Of a stretch of DNA of 7,526 nucleotides, positions 1 through 5,602 are shown in pieces (the first letter of the stretch is position 1; every line of letters begins with the position of its first letter). A model generated the notes under the pieces. It ran no database searches. It was not told the DNA's origin and saw only the letters and a program-made list of their open reading frames with translations. The stretch is from positions 1 through 7,526 of the forward strand of contig JADHUD010000115.1 in the NCBI GenBank assembly GCA_016784705.1, read 5' to 3'. The translations under genes were made by a program, and so were the position numbers. The DNA is from Spirochaetia bacterium. Lineage in GTDB: Bacteria; Spirochaetota; Spirochaetia; JABMQR01.

Positions 1-270
1 GATAATGCCAAAAAATACTACCAGTACGTTACTTTTGATGATAAGCAAAAAAGTAAAACTGCAATTTCATATTTGGTTTTTAATATAGATGATTTTAAAA
101 ATTTCATGAAGCACTGTTTTGGGTCAGGTGGCTACAGAGTAGAATCATATGGATATTATGCAAAACCAACAGACTTAGCCAATATACCTTATGATAAAGT
201 ATTCATGTGTTGTATAAAGGTTGAAAAGAATAGTAAATCACCAGGGATTTTTATTGATATTGTTGATTAA
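1..270 (+). CDS. 3' end of an unrecognised protein (partial, starts before the window)
   Basis: The frame is open from the first base to a TAA at 268-270, giving 89 C-terminal residues with no start that has to be used. A TTG at 73 could serve as a start, but the frame continues upstream of it without a stop, so this is most simply the tail of a longer gene. I do not recognise the family. The visible part is soluble-looking and mixed in charge, with a Gly/Tyr-rich stretch (GSGGYRVESYGYY, about residues 43-55 of the fragment) followed by a hydrophobic strand-like MCCIKVEK near the end. That layout loosely resembles the last strands of a class I SAM methyltransferase, but this is a weak guess and no catalytic motif is visible. 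Orientation and position suggest that it belongs to the same polysaccharide cluster. Confidence 0.65.
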   Translation, partial: DNAKKYYQYVTFDDKQKSKTAISYLVFNIDDFKNFMKHCFGSGGYRVESYGYYAKPTDLANIPYDKVFMCCIKVEKNSKSPGIFIDIVD

Positions 271-327
271 TGTATCGCTAATATAAACAATCCAAATAAG
301 TAATTAGAATTTCACAATAGAGTAATT

Positions 328-332
328 AAGGA
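328..332 (+). promoter_or_regulatory. Ribosome binding site of the SIS isomerase gene
   Basis: AAGGA ends 8 bases before the ATG at 341. It is the only clear Shine-Dalgarno sequence in the four-gene cassette. The SDR and hydroxyacid dehydrogenase genes have none and probably rely on translation of the gene before them. Confidence 0.6.
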
Positions 333-340
333 ATTATATT

Positions 341-952
341 ATGAATAACTTAGAAAAAGCATATAAGCGAGTAAATTCAATTGGTCAATTCTCAAGGGAA
401 TATTTTTTATATCTTTCAAAAGTTCTTGAATCAATCGATGAGGTTGAAATCAACAAATTAGGTGAAGCATTTGAAAAGGCCAGAGAAAATGAAAATACGA
501 TTTTTGTGGCAGGCAACGGAGGTTCTTCCACGACAGCGACAACAATGGCCAATGATATTGGGTTTGATATTTTAAAAAAAACAGGAACGGATAAGCCATT
601 TAAAGTTTTATCCCTTGTAGATAACAATTCTGTAATTACAGCAATTGCCAATGATGTTGGGTATGAGAATGCATTTATTAATCAACTTAAAATTCATTAT
701 CGCTCTGGAGATAGTATTATACTTATTTCTGCAAGTGGTAACTCGCCAAATATATTAAAAGCTGCAGAATGGGTTAAATCAAAGGGTGGGACTATTATAG
801 GGTTTTTAGGTTTTACCGGAGGAAAACTCATAGAGTTTTGTGATGTCAAAATTCATGTAAAATCAGAAGCTGGTGAGTATGGTCCTGTAGAAGATGCACA
901 TTTAATTATGAATCATATTTTGGCCCATTGGTTTCAAAATAAATTGAAATAA
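341..952 (+). CDS. SIS-domain sugar-phosphate isomerase, GmhA (phosphoheptose isomerase)-like
   Basis: This 203-residue protein is a single SIS domain, close to the usual length of GmhA (192 in E. coli). GmhA interconverts sedoheptulose 7-phosphate and D-glycero-D-manno-heptose 7-phosphate in the cytoplasm. Visible motifs are the phosphate-binding loop GNGGSS (58-63), the second loop SASGNSPN (130-137), the GFTGGKL segment (157-163), and the C-terminal helix VEDAHLIMNH (183-192). Aligned by eye to E. coli GmhA, the catalytic His180 is kept as His192. The other three positions of the metal/catalytic set differ: His61 becomes Thr68, Glu65 becomes Asp72, and Gln172 becomes Glu184. It is therefore a diverged relative and its substrate should not be assumed. 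The stop codon directly abuts the next ATG. Family assignment is firm; the exact reaction is open. Alternatives are another ketose/aldose phosphate isomerase, or a paralogue that feeds or drains the heptulose phosphate used by the downstream cyclase. Confidence 0.88.
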   Translation: MNNLEKAYKRVNSIGQFSREYFLYLSKVLESIDEVEINKLGEAFEKARENENTIFVAGNGGSSTTATTMANDIGFDILKKTGTDKPFKVLSLVDNNSVITAIANDVGYENAFINQLKIHYRSGDSIILISASGNSPNILKAAEWVKSKGGTIIGFLGFTGGKLIEFCDVKIHVKSEAGEYGPVEDAHLIMNHILAHWFQNKLK

Positions 953-1696
953 ATGGATTTAGATTTTAATAATAAAACAGTGATTATAACGGGTGGTACG
1001 CGTGGTATCGGCAAATCGTTAGCATTGGTTTTTAATGAAGCTGGGGCCAACGTAATAATTACGGGTACAAAAAAACTGGATGACATCAACCTTGATTTGT
1101 TAAAAAACAATAGTAGTATTCAATATTACCAACTTGATTTTTCATCTGATGAATCTGTAAAACAATTTATTCATTTAGTTAATGAGCTTGATAGGGTTGA
1201 TGTTTTGATCAATAACGCTGGAGTAAATAAAATAGATACCATTTCAGAAATTTCTATTGACGATTGGGATTGGATGAACACAATTAATTTGAAGGGACCT
1301 TTTTTATTGACGCAGGTTGTGTCAGAAATCATGAAAAAACAGAAATCTGGAAAGATTATTAATATCGCTTCAATATTTAGTGTTATCAGTAAAGTGAAGA
1401 GAGCTGTTTATTCAGCAACAAAATGGGGTTTAATTGGATTTACTAAAGCTGTAGCTCTGGAACTCGCACCATTTAATATTCAAGTGAATGCAGTTTCCCC
1501 CGGATTTGTAGATACGGAACTTACCCGCAGGATACTTGGTCCTGTAAAAATAAAACAAATGGTTAAATCCATTCCGCAAGGAAGAATGGCGCAACCTAAT
1601 GAAATAGCAAAAGTGGTAATATTCCTATGCAGTGACCAAAATACTTATATAACGGGACAAAATATTGTTGTAGATGGTGGCTTCACCTGTGCTTGA
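953..1696 (+). CDS. Classical short-chain dehydrogenase/reductase (FabG-like SDR)
   Basis: This 247-residue protein has the normal classical SDR length and all diagnostic features. These are the cofactor loop TGGTRGIG (13-20), NNAG (87-90), catalytic Asn112 in TINLKGPF, Ser140, and Tyr153 with Lys157 (YSATK). They are followed by the PG turn at 183-184 and the C-terminal GQNIVVDGG (235-243). It should be an active NAD(P)-dependent oxidoreductase of the cytoplasm, interconverting a secondary alcohol and a ketone. The sequence alone does not give the substrate. The ATG follows the isomerase stop with no gap and no Shine-Dalgarno, so translation is probably coupled. Its 3' end overlaps the start of the cyclase gene. 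In this setting it most likely acts on a hydroxyl or keto group of the sugar phosphate or of the cyclitol made by the next enzyme. A role in fatty-acid synthesis is unlikely here, because no fatty-acid genes are present. Confidence 0.9.
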   Translation: MDLDFNNKTVIITGGTRGIGKSLALVFNEAGANVIITGTKKLDDINLDLLKNNSSIQYYQLDFSSDESVKQFIHLVNELDRVDVLINNAGVNKIDTISEISIDDWDWMNTINLKGPFLLTQVVSEIMKKQKSGKIINIASIFSVISKVKRAVYSATKWGLIGFTKAVALELAPFNIQVNAVSPGFVDTELTRRILGPVKIKQMVKSIPQGRMAQPNEIAKVVIFLCSDQNTYITGQNIVVDGGFTCA

Positions 1697-2753
1697 TTTT
1701 AAAGTAAAATCTTCAATCCAAGATTATGAAGTAAAATTTATTAAGACTTCTTCCCATGTGTTAAATCATGAGCTTCAAGAGGGTGATGTCATCCTAATAG
1801 ATAATAAAGTTAAGGAACTATATCCTAATTTACTGGATGAATTAAATAAACATATAAATATCATGGGTCTTGATGCTCATGAGGACCAGAAAAGTTATAA
1901 GGGATTAATTCCAATAATTCAGGAATTGATTAATAGTGGTTTTAGAAAAAATCATCGACTTATCGGAATTGGTGGAGGTATCATCCAGGATATTACTGCT
2001 TTTACAGCATCCATCATGTATCGCGGTGTAAAATGGATATTCTTTCCGACTACCTTACTGGCCCAGGGTGATAGCTGTATTGGTAGTAAGACTTCTATAA
2101 ATTTTGGGGATTATAAAAACCAAGTGGGTGGATTCTACCCACCGAATAAAATTTTTATAAATACGGATTTTCTTGATACTCTTTCTAATGCTGATTTGCA
2201 ATCGGGGTTAGGTGAAATGAGCCATTATTTCGTTGTTGCTGGAGAAAAAGATTTTAAAGAGTATAAAATTGATTATTCAAACGCTCTTTCTAATAAGAAT
2301 GTTTTAGCTAAAATGATATTGAATAGTTTAAAAATAAAAAAGCGATATATAGAGATTGACGAATTTGACCAGAAAGAAAGACAAGTTTTTAATTATGGTC
2401 ATTCTTTTGGTCATGCCATTGAATCATTAACAAATTATACTGTACCGCATGGTATTGCAGTTAGCTTTGGAATGGATATAGCAAATTTTATTTCGGTGAA
2501 AAAAAAATATATTCCAATGCAAATTCGTTATGAAATAAGAGAGCTATTGGAAAAAATCTGGGATGGATATGATTTAAAAAATATTGATGTTGAAAAATTT
2601 GCTACGGCATTAAGTAAAGATAAAAAAAATGTAGGTAATGAATTGCGATTAATTTTCTGTAAAGGATATGGGAAAGTTTTTAAAGATGCTCAATGTCTTG
2701 ATGATGAGTTTAAAAATTGGTTAAAAGATTATTTTACCAATGAGTTAAAATAA
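1674..2753 (+). CDS. Sugar phosphate cyclase, 3-dehydroquinate synthase (AroB)-like
   Basis: At 359 residues it has the full length of the dehydroquinate-synthase superfamily. These NAD- and metal-dependent enzymes turn a sugar phosphate into a carbocycle by oxidation, phosphate elimination, reduction and aldol closure. The NAD loop is GIGGGIIQD (98-106); PTTLLAQGDS and GSKTSIN follow (125-143), then KNQVGGFYPP (148-157). Metal ligands are present as Glu181, His243 (NYGHSFGHA) and His259 (PHGIAV). Using Aspergillus DHQS numbering, these are also kept: Arg130 (Arg117), Asp146 (Asp133), Lys152 (Lys139), Asn162 (Asn149), Lys250 (Lys222), Arg264 (Arg236), Asn268 (Asn240), His275 (His247), and the C-terminal DKK (316-318). 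The exception is Lys197, which is His184 here (GEMSH). The start is uncertain: ATG 1674 lacks a Shine-Dalgarno, whereas GTG 1689 lies 8 bases after GGTGG and would give 354 residues. It is probably a specialised cyclase for glycan synthesis, though ordinary DHQ synthase cannot be excluded. Confidence 0.88.
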   Translation: MVASPVLDFKVKSSIQDYEVKFIKTSSHVLNHELQEGDVILIDNKVKELYPNLLDELNKHINIMGLDAHEDQKSYKGLIPIIQELINSGFRKNHRLIGIGGGIIQDITAFTASIMYRGVKWIFFPTTLLAQGDSCIGSKTSINFGDYKNQVGGFYPPNKIFINTDFLDTLSNADLQSGLGEMSHYFVVAGEKDFKEYKIDYSNALSNKNVLAKMILNSLKIKKRYIEIDEFDQKERQVFNYGHSFGHAIESLTNYTVPHGIAVSFGMDIANFISVKKKYIPMQIRYEIRELLEKIWDGYDLKNIDVEKFATALSKDKKNVGNELRLIFCKGYGKVFKDAQCLDDEFKNWLKDYFTNELK

Positions 2754-3587
2754 ATGAAGATTTGGAAAAACACATCTACATTAGATGGATTTGATGATGG
2801 TCTTAAGTTCACGGAATTAAAAACTGATGCAGACGTGGTATTGATGGGGAGCAAACCCATTGAAATAAATCAGTTTCCAAACCTTAAAGGAATATTCAGG
2901 GCTGGCGTGGGGAGAGATAATGTCCCCGAAAGAGAAGCCAAAGAAAAAGGGATTGTTGTTCGATTTCCATCAGATGAAACGGTTAATATCATCTTTGATG
3001 AAACAGCCAGTTTTACCTGTAGTTTAATTTTTCGAATGCTATACAGCAATGTCGGCATGATTGAGCCATGGACGAAACTTCCAAGAAACCAAATGTCAGC
3101 AAAGAACTTACTTGTTATTGGTACAGGAAAAATTGGAAGCCGAGTAGCAGAATTAATGCACCCATTTATACAAGTTAGCACATTTGATATTTTGCGAAAT
3201 GAAATATCTGAATTAAAACTAATGATTCAAAATACCGATTGTATTACGATCCACATTCCTAAAAGTAATGATAATATATCTTTTTTTGATAAAGAAAAAC
3301 TTTCATGGATGAAAGATAACAGTATCCTTATAAATACGGCTAGAGGTTCAATTGTTGATGAAGAGGCCTTGTTTGCTGAAATTTCTAAAGGTCGAATAAA
3401 AGCTGCATTCGATGTGTATTGGCAAGAACCTTATGATGGAAAATTGAAGGCATTATATCCGGAGAAATTTTACATGTCACCTCACGTGGCAAGTACGTGC
3501 ACAGGTTTTTTAGAAGGATGTCGAATCGGGTTGGATGAATTAATTCGAGAACTATCAACATTAAAAATGACTCATGAAGTTAATTGA
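2754..3587 (+). CDS. D-isomer-specific 2-hydroxyacid dehydrogenase (phosphoglycerate-dehydrogenase-like), short form
   Basis: The 277-residue protein has the Rossmann nucleotide domain of the D-2-hydroxyacid dehydrogenases: VIGTGKIGSR (121-130) with GxGxxG at 123-128, and an acidic Asp145 at the end of strand two, which favours NAD(H). The catalytic triad of the family is complete: Arg197 (NTARG), Glu225 (WQEP) and His244 (SPHVAST). The substrate-domain motif GVGRDNV is at 51-57. Family members are usually about 310-330 residues; this one is short mainly at the N-terminus, where there is little sequence before the first recognisable strand. It would reversibly reduce a 2-keto acid to a D-2-hydroxyacid, or act on a related hydroxyl. 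The ATG directly follows the cyclase TAA, with no gap. That tight junction suggests it works in the same pathway rather than in serine synthesis. The true substrate is unknown. Confidence 0.88.
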   Translation: MKIWKNTSTLDGFDDGLKFTELKTDADVVLMGSKPIEINQFPNLKGIFRAGVGRDNVPEREAKEKGIVVRFPSDETVNIIFDETASFTCSLIFRMLYSNVGMIEPWTKLPRNQMSAKNLLVIGTGKIGSRVAELMHPFIQVSTFDILRNEISELKLMIQNTDCITIHIPKSNDNISFFDKEKLSWMKDNSILINTARGSIVDEEALFAEISKGRIKAAFDVYWQEPYDGKLKALYPEKFYMSPHVASTCTGFLEGCRIGLDELIRELSTLKMTHEVN

Positions 3588-3647
3588 TGTATTCGAACTT
3601 AATCATTTCGTAAACACCTGCTGGTCTAAAATTTCTTGGACATAGAT

Positions 3648-3666
3648 ATAGTTTAGAATAAACTAT
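3648..3666. repeat. Perfect 8-bp inverted repeat with 3-base loop
   Basis: ATAGTTTA, GAA, TAAACTAT forms an exact palindrome 61 bases after the hydroxyacid dehydrogenase stop. The stem is nearly all A:T and no T-run follows on either strand, so it is a poor intrinsic terminator. It could be a protein-binding site or chance in AT-rich DNA. Confidence 0.4.
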
Positions 3667-3741
3667 TGGAAAAAGTAAAGATAGCAAAAAAATGACGTTT
3701 TCAAATTATACCAGGGATTAAAATGGAACCCATAATATCTC

Positions 3742-3771
3742 TTGATAAACTGGAAAAGGTTTGAATAAAAA
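3742..3771 (+). promoter_or_regulatory. Weak sigma70-like promoter candidate for the polymerase gene
   Basis: TTGATA (3742-3747) is separated by 18 bases from TAAAAA (3766-3771), matching 5/6 and 4/6 of the consensus. It would give a leader of roughly 60 bases before the ATG at 3837. In DNA this AT-rich such matches arise often, so support is limited. Confidence 0.25.
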
Positions 3772-3836
3772 TTTTTCCAATTTATGGGTATCACTTTTAA
3801 AAGACTTTTTAGGAAACCCCAAATAAAGAGAAAATT

Positions 3837-5342
3837 ATGGTAATATTACTTTTATTAGTACCACTAATAATGCTTTTTTGCATTCTCTTTTTAGGGGTTT
3901 ATACGCCGTTGATCTTCTTTTTTATAATTATTTCATTTATCGTCCCTCCGATTATTTTTAAATATCGTTATTATCCACATAGATCTATTTATGCTTTTCT
4001 TTTCTTGTGGATTGTTTTTCCTAAATATATTAGATATATCCCTATTATAGGTACCTATTATTTAACGGGTATCAGTTATTTTGACATTTTACAAACTCTG
4101 TCAGTATTACATATCATTATTTTATTGATTATGAAAAGTTATGGAAAAAGAAAGAAAATAATTATACCTAAAAGTTTGCTATTTTTAACGAATATTTTTT
4201 TCGCAACAATTCTCATTACTACAATTGCGGGAATAATAAGATACTTCTTTTTTGATTTGAGTTTTCCTTTAAAAATATCAGATGGGAATCTATTAGATTT
4301 TTTTGTAAATCCTTTCTATGGTATAATTGTATTACTCGGCTTATGTGCTTTTATCGTTAATTATAAGCAAGTAGAGACACTATTAGCCATTTTAGCTATA
4401 TCCGGTATTTTACTCCTTACTGAACATCTAATAATGTCGTATTTGGGGTTCTTCAGTAATATGAATGTGTGGGCTTATGCTTCAGACAAGCTTCGATTCA
4501 GTAGTTTAATTTTCAGTAGTTACGATTTAAAGGGCTTATTTTGTGTAATATCTACTTTTGCTATATTGTATTTTGTAATTCAGAAAAGAATGTATTATCT
4601 ATTACCACTTGCTTTATTAATGATCTTTCCTATACAGGTAACCTACCAAAGGACTATTTATTTGGGATATTCATTTGGGATACTTGCTTTTATATTAATC
4701 TATCTCCATAGAATAAAATTGATGACGAGGTTTGTTGTGTTGTATCTAGTACTTGTTAGTTTAATTATAGTCATTGGTAATTCAAAAGAAACATATGAAA
4801 ACGTTAATACCTTTATAATTGGCGATGTAAGAACTGAAAATAAATTTACAAATTCCAAATCTTTATACGACAGAATAGGGCTTTGGTTTAGGTCTGCAGA
4901 TGTTTTCATCTATTCTTTCCCTTTTGGTGTTGGAGAAGGAATGGCTGAGTCATATTATGGGGCTTCTTTTGTACCGGCAACTATGACCCCACTAGTTTTG
5001 TCATCTTCTAAATCTGCATATCAGGCGATATCAGGTCCACGCCAGACAAAGGCGCATAATGTTTATATTCAATTTATTGCTGAATATAATATTTTAGGAT
5101 TATTTGTACTGTTTTTATTTATAATACAAATATTAAAGAATTTCATGAAAAGTGGATTAGATAATAGGATCCCAGAATATACTGTCTATCGCGCAACTGT
5201 ATATGCAATGATTACTAGTATAGGAATAATGAATTTATTTGAATCAGCCGCCCGGCTATTCTTTATGTATGGCATGTTACTGTTTTTTACTTATTTAAGT
5301 TCAAATTTAATGATTGAAAAAACGATCAATAAAAACAATTAA
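3837..5342 (+). CDS. Polytopic membrane protein, O-antigen polymerase/ligase family (Wzy/WaaL-type)
   Basis: This 501-residue protein is very hydrophobic, with roughly ten to twelve membrane spans, the first in residues 1-20. It shows the layout of the Wzy_C/O-antigen ligase family. An Arg sits in a span-end motif (YQRTIYLG, 270-277). A long hydrophilic, presumably extracytoplasmic, loop follows at about 315-415, carrying DRIGLWFRSADVF (345-357) and the FPFGVGEGM turn (361-369). The AHNVYIQFIAEYNILGL stretch (406-422, with His407-Asn408) then leads into the last spans. Members use undecaprenyl-diphosphate-linked glycan either to polymerise repeat units or to transfer the chain to lipid A core. 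The two activities cannot be told apart from sequence by eye; its place among sugar-synthesis genes favours a polymerase. The start follows AAAGAG (3825-3830) by 6 bases. It has long gaps on both sides, so it may be transcribed separately from the upstream cassette. Confidence 0.85.
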   Translation: MVILLLLVPLIMLFCILFLGVYTPLIFFFIIISFIVPPIIFKYRYYPHRSIYAFLFLWIVFPKYIRYIPIIGTYYLTGISYFDILQTLSVLHIIILLIMKSYGKRKKIIIPKSLLFLTNIFFATILITTIAGIIRYFFFDLSFPLKISDGNLLDFFVNPFYGIIVLLGLCAFIVNYKQVETLLAILAISGILLLTEHLIMSYLGFFSNMNVWAYASDKLRFSSLIFSSYDLKGLFCVISTFAILYFVIQKRMYYLLPLALLMIFPIQVTYQRTIYLGYSFGILAFILIYLHRIKLMTRFVVLYLVLVSLIIVIGNSKETYENVNTFIIGDVRTENKFTNSKSLYDRIGLWFRSADVFIYSFPFGVGEGMAESYYGASFVPATMTPLVLSSSKSAYQAISGPRQTKAHNVYIQFIAEYNILGLFVLFLFIIQILKNFMKSGLDNRIPEYTVYRATVYAMITSIGIMNLFESAARLFFMYGMLLFFTYLSSNLMIEKTINKNN

Positions 5343-5529
5343 ATTTATCAAATATAGAGTGTTTATTCTATTTCAGTTGGAATCGAATAGTAGAGTTGAA
5401 AAGATAATAAAAACAGCATCAAAATCAAATATATCGAATTCAAGTAAGCTCAGCTAGAAGCATAAGGTTTTCATCTATTGAGTCCCTTTAAATTAGAAAA
5501 AAATATCCGACCTGAGTTCTCTGTCAATG

Positions 5530-5558
5530 TTGATAGGGGAATAATTGCTAGATAAAAT
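5530..5558 (+). promoter_or_regulatory. Sigma70-like promoter upstream of the RmlD-like gene
   Basis: TTGATA (5530-5535), an exact 17-base spacer, and TAAAAT (5553-5558) match the consensus at 5/6 positions in each hexamer. Transcription would start near 5565, giving a leader of about 38 bases before the GTG at 5603. It is the best promoter in the window and suggests that the RmlD-like and GT2 genes form their own transcription unit. Confidence 0.5.
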
Positions 5559-5588
5559 CGATAGAACTAATTAAGACTAAAAGTAAAT

Positions 5589-5595
5589 GGGGGGG
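5589..5595 (+). promoter_or_regulatory. Seven-G ribosome binding site deciding the GTG start
   Basis: An uninterrupted run of seven G residues ends 7 bases before the GTG at 5603. It can pair with the CCUCC of the 16S rRNA tail using one G-U pair. An in-frame TAA lies immediately before the GTG (5600-5602), so translation cannot begin further upstream in this frame. A G tract is striking in such AT-rich DNA. Confidence 0.55.
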
Positions 5596-5602
5596 TAGAT
5601 AA

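Larger units (their letters stand above)
3588..3836. other. Intergenic region between the cassette and the polymerase gene
   Basis: This 249-base gap holds no credible gene. The longest sensible start, an ATG at 3724, stops after 13 codons and has no recognisable product. The gap contains a short perfect inverted repeat (3648-3666), a spaced pair of 10-base inverted repeats (3665-3674 and 3772-3781), a second spaced pair of 8 bases (3728-3735 and 3782-3789), and a weak promoter candidate. No JUMPstart/ops element (GGCGGTAGC) is seen. A gap this long, in a cluster that is otherwise tight upstream, suggests a transcriptional boundary or a recombination junction between modules. Confidence 0.6.
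5343..5602. other. Intergenic region before the RmlD-like gene
   Basis: This 260-base gap has frequent stops in the frames examined and no sensible coding sequence on either strand. Near its left end is a weak 5-bp hairpin (ATAGA at 5354-5358, TCTAT at 5367-5371) that I do not call a terminator. Its last 75 bases hold the promoter and seven-G ribosome binding site described separately. The middle part (about 5372-5525) shows nothing I can interpret. Confidence 0.6.

Noticed and set aside
260..287. Possible promoter TTGTTG, 16-base spacer, TATAAA before the isomerase gene
   Set aside because: The -35 matches only 3 of 6 positions and overlaps the end of the upstream coding region. The -10 alone is not convincing in AT-rich DNA.
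385..651. Open frame of 88 codons on the minus strand inside the isomerase gene
   Set aside because: It is a shadow of a well-supported gene, with no family motif of its own.
1674..2753. Housekeeping aroB of the shikimate pathway
   Set aside because: The context is a tight cassette of sugar-modifying enzymes in a glycan cluster and an active-site Lys is replaced by His. It is not fully excluded.
2870..3181. Open frame of 103 codons on the minus strand inside the hydroxyacid dehydrogenase gene
   Set aside because: The opposite frame encodes a complete, motif-rich enzyme; the minus-strand product has no recognisable features.
3636..3664. Possible promoter TTGGAC, 17-base spacer, TAAACT
   Set aside because: The -35 matches only 3 of 6 positions, and the -10 lies within the perfect inverted repeat, which explains it better.
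3648..3666. The palindrome as an intrinsic terminator
   Set aside because: The stem is almost all A:T and no T-run follows on either strand.
3724..3765. Short open frame starting at ATG 3724
   Set aside because: It has only 13 codons, no ribosome binding site and no recognisable sequence.
5354..5371. Weak hairpin after the polymerase gene as a terminator
   Set aside because: There are five A:T-rich pairs with a loose loop and only a short T stretch, well below what a working terminator needs.
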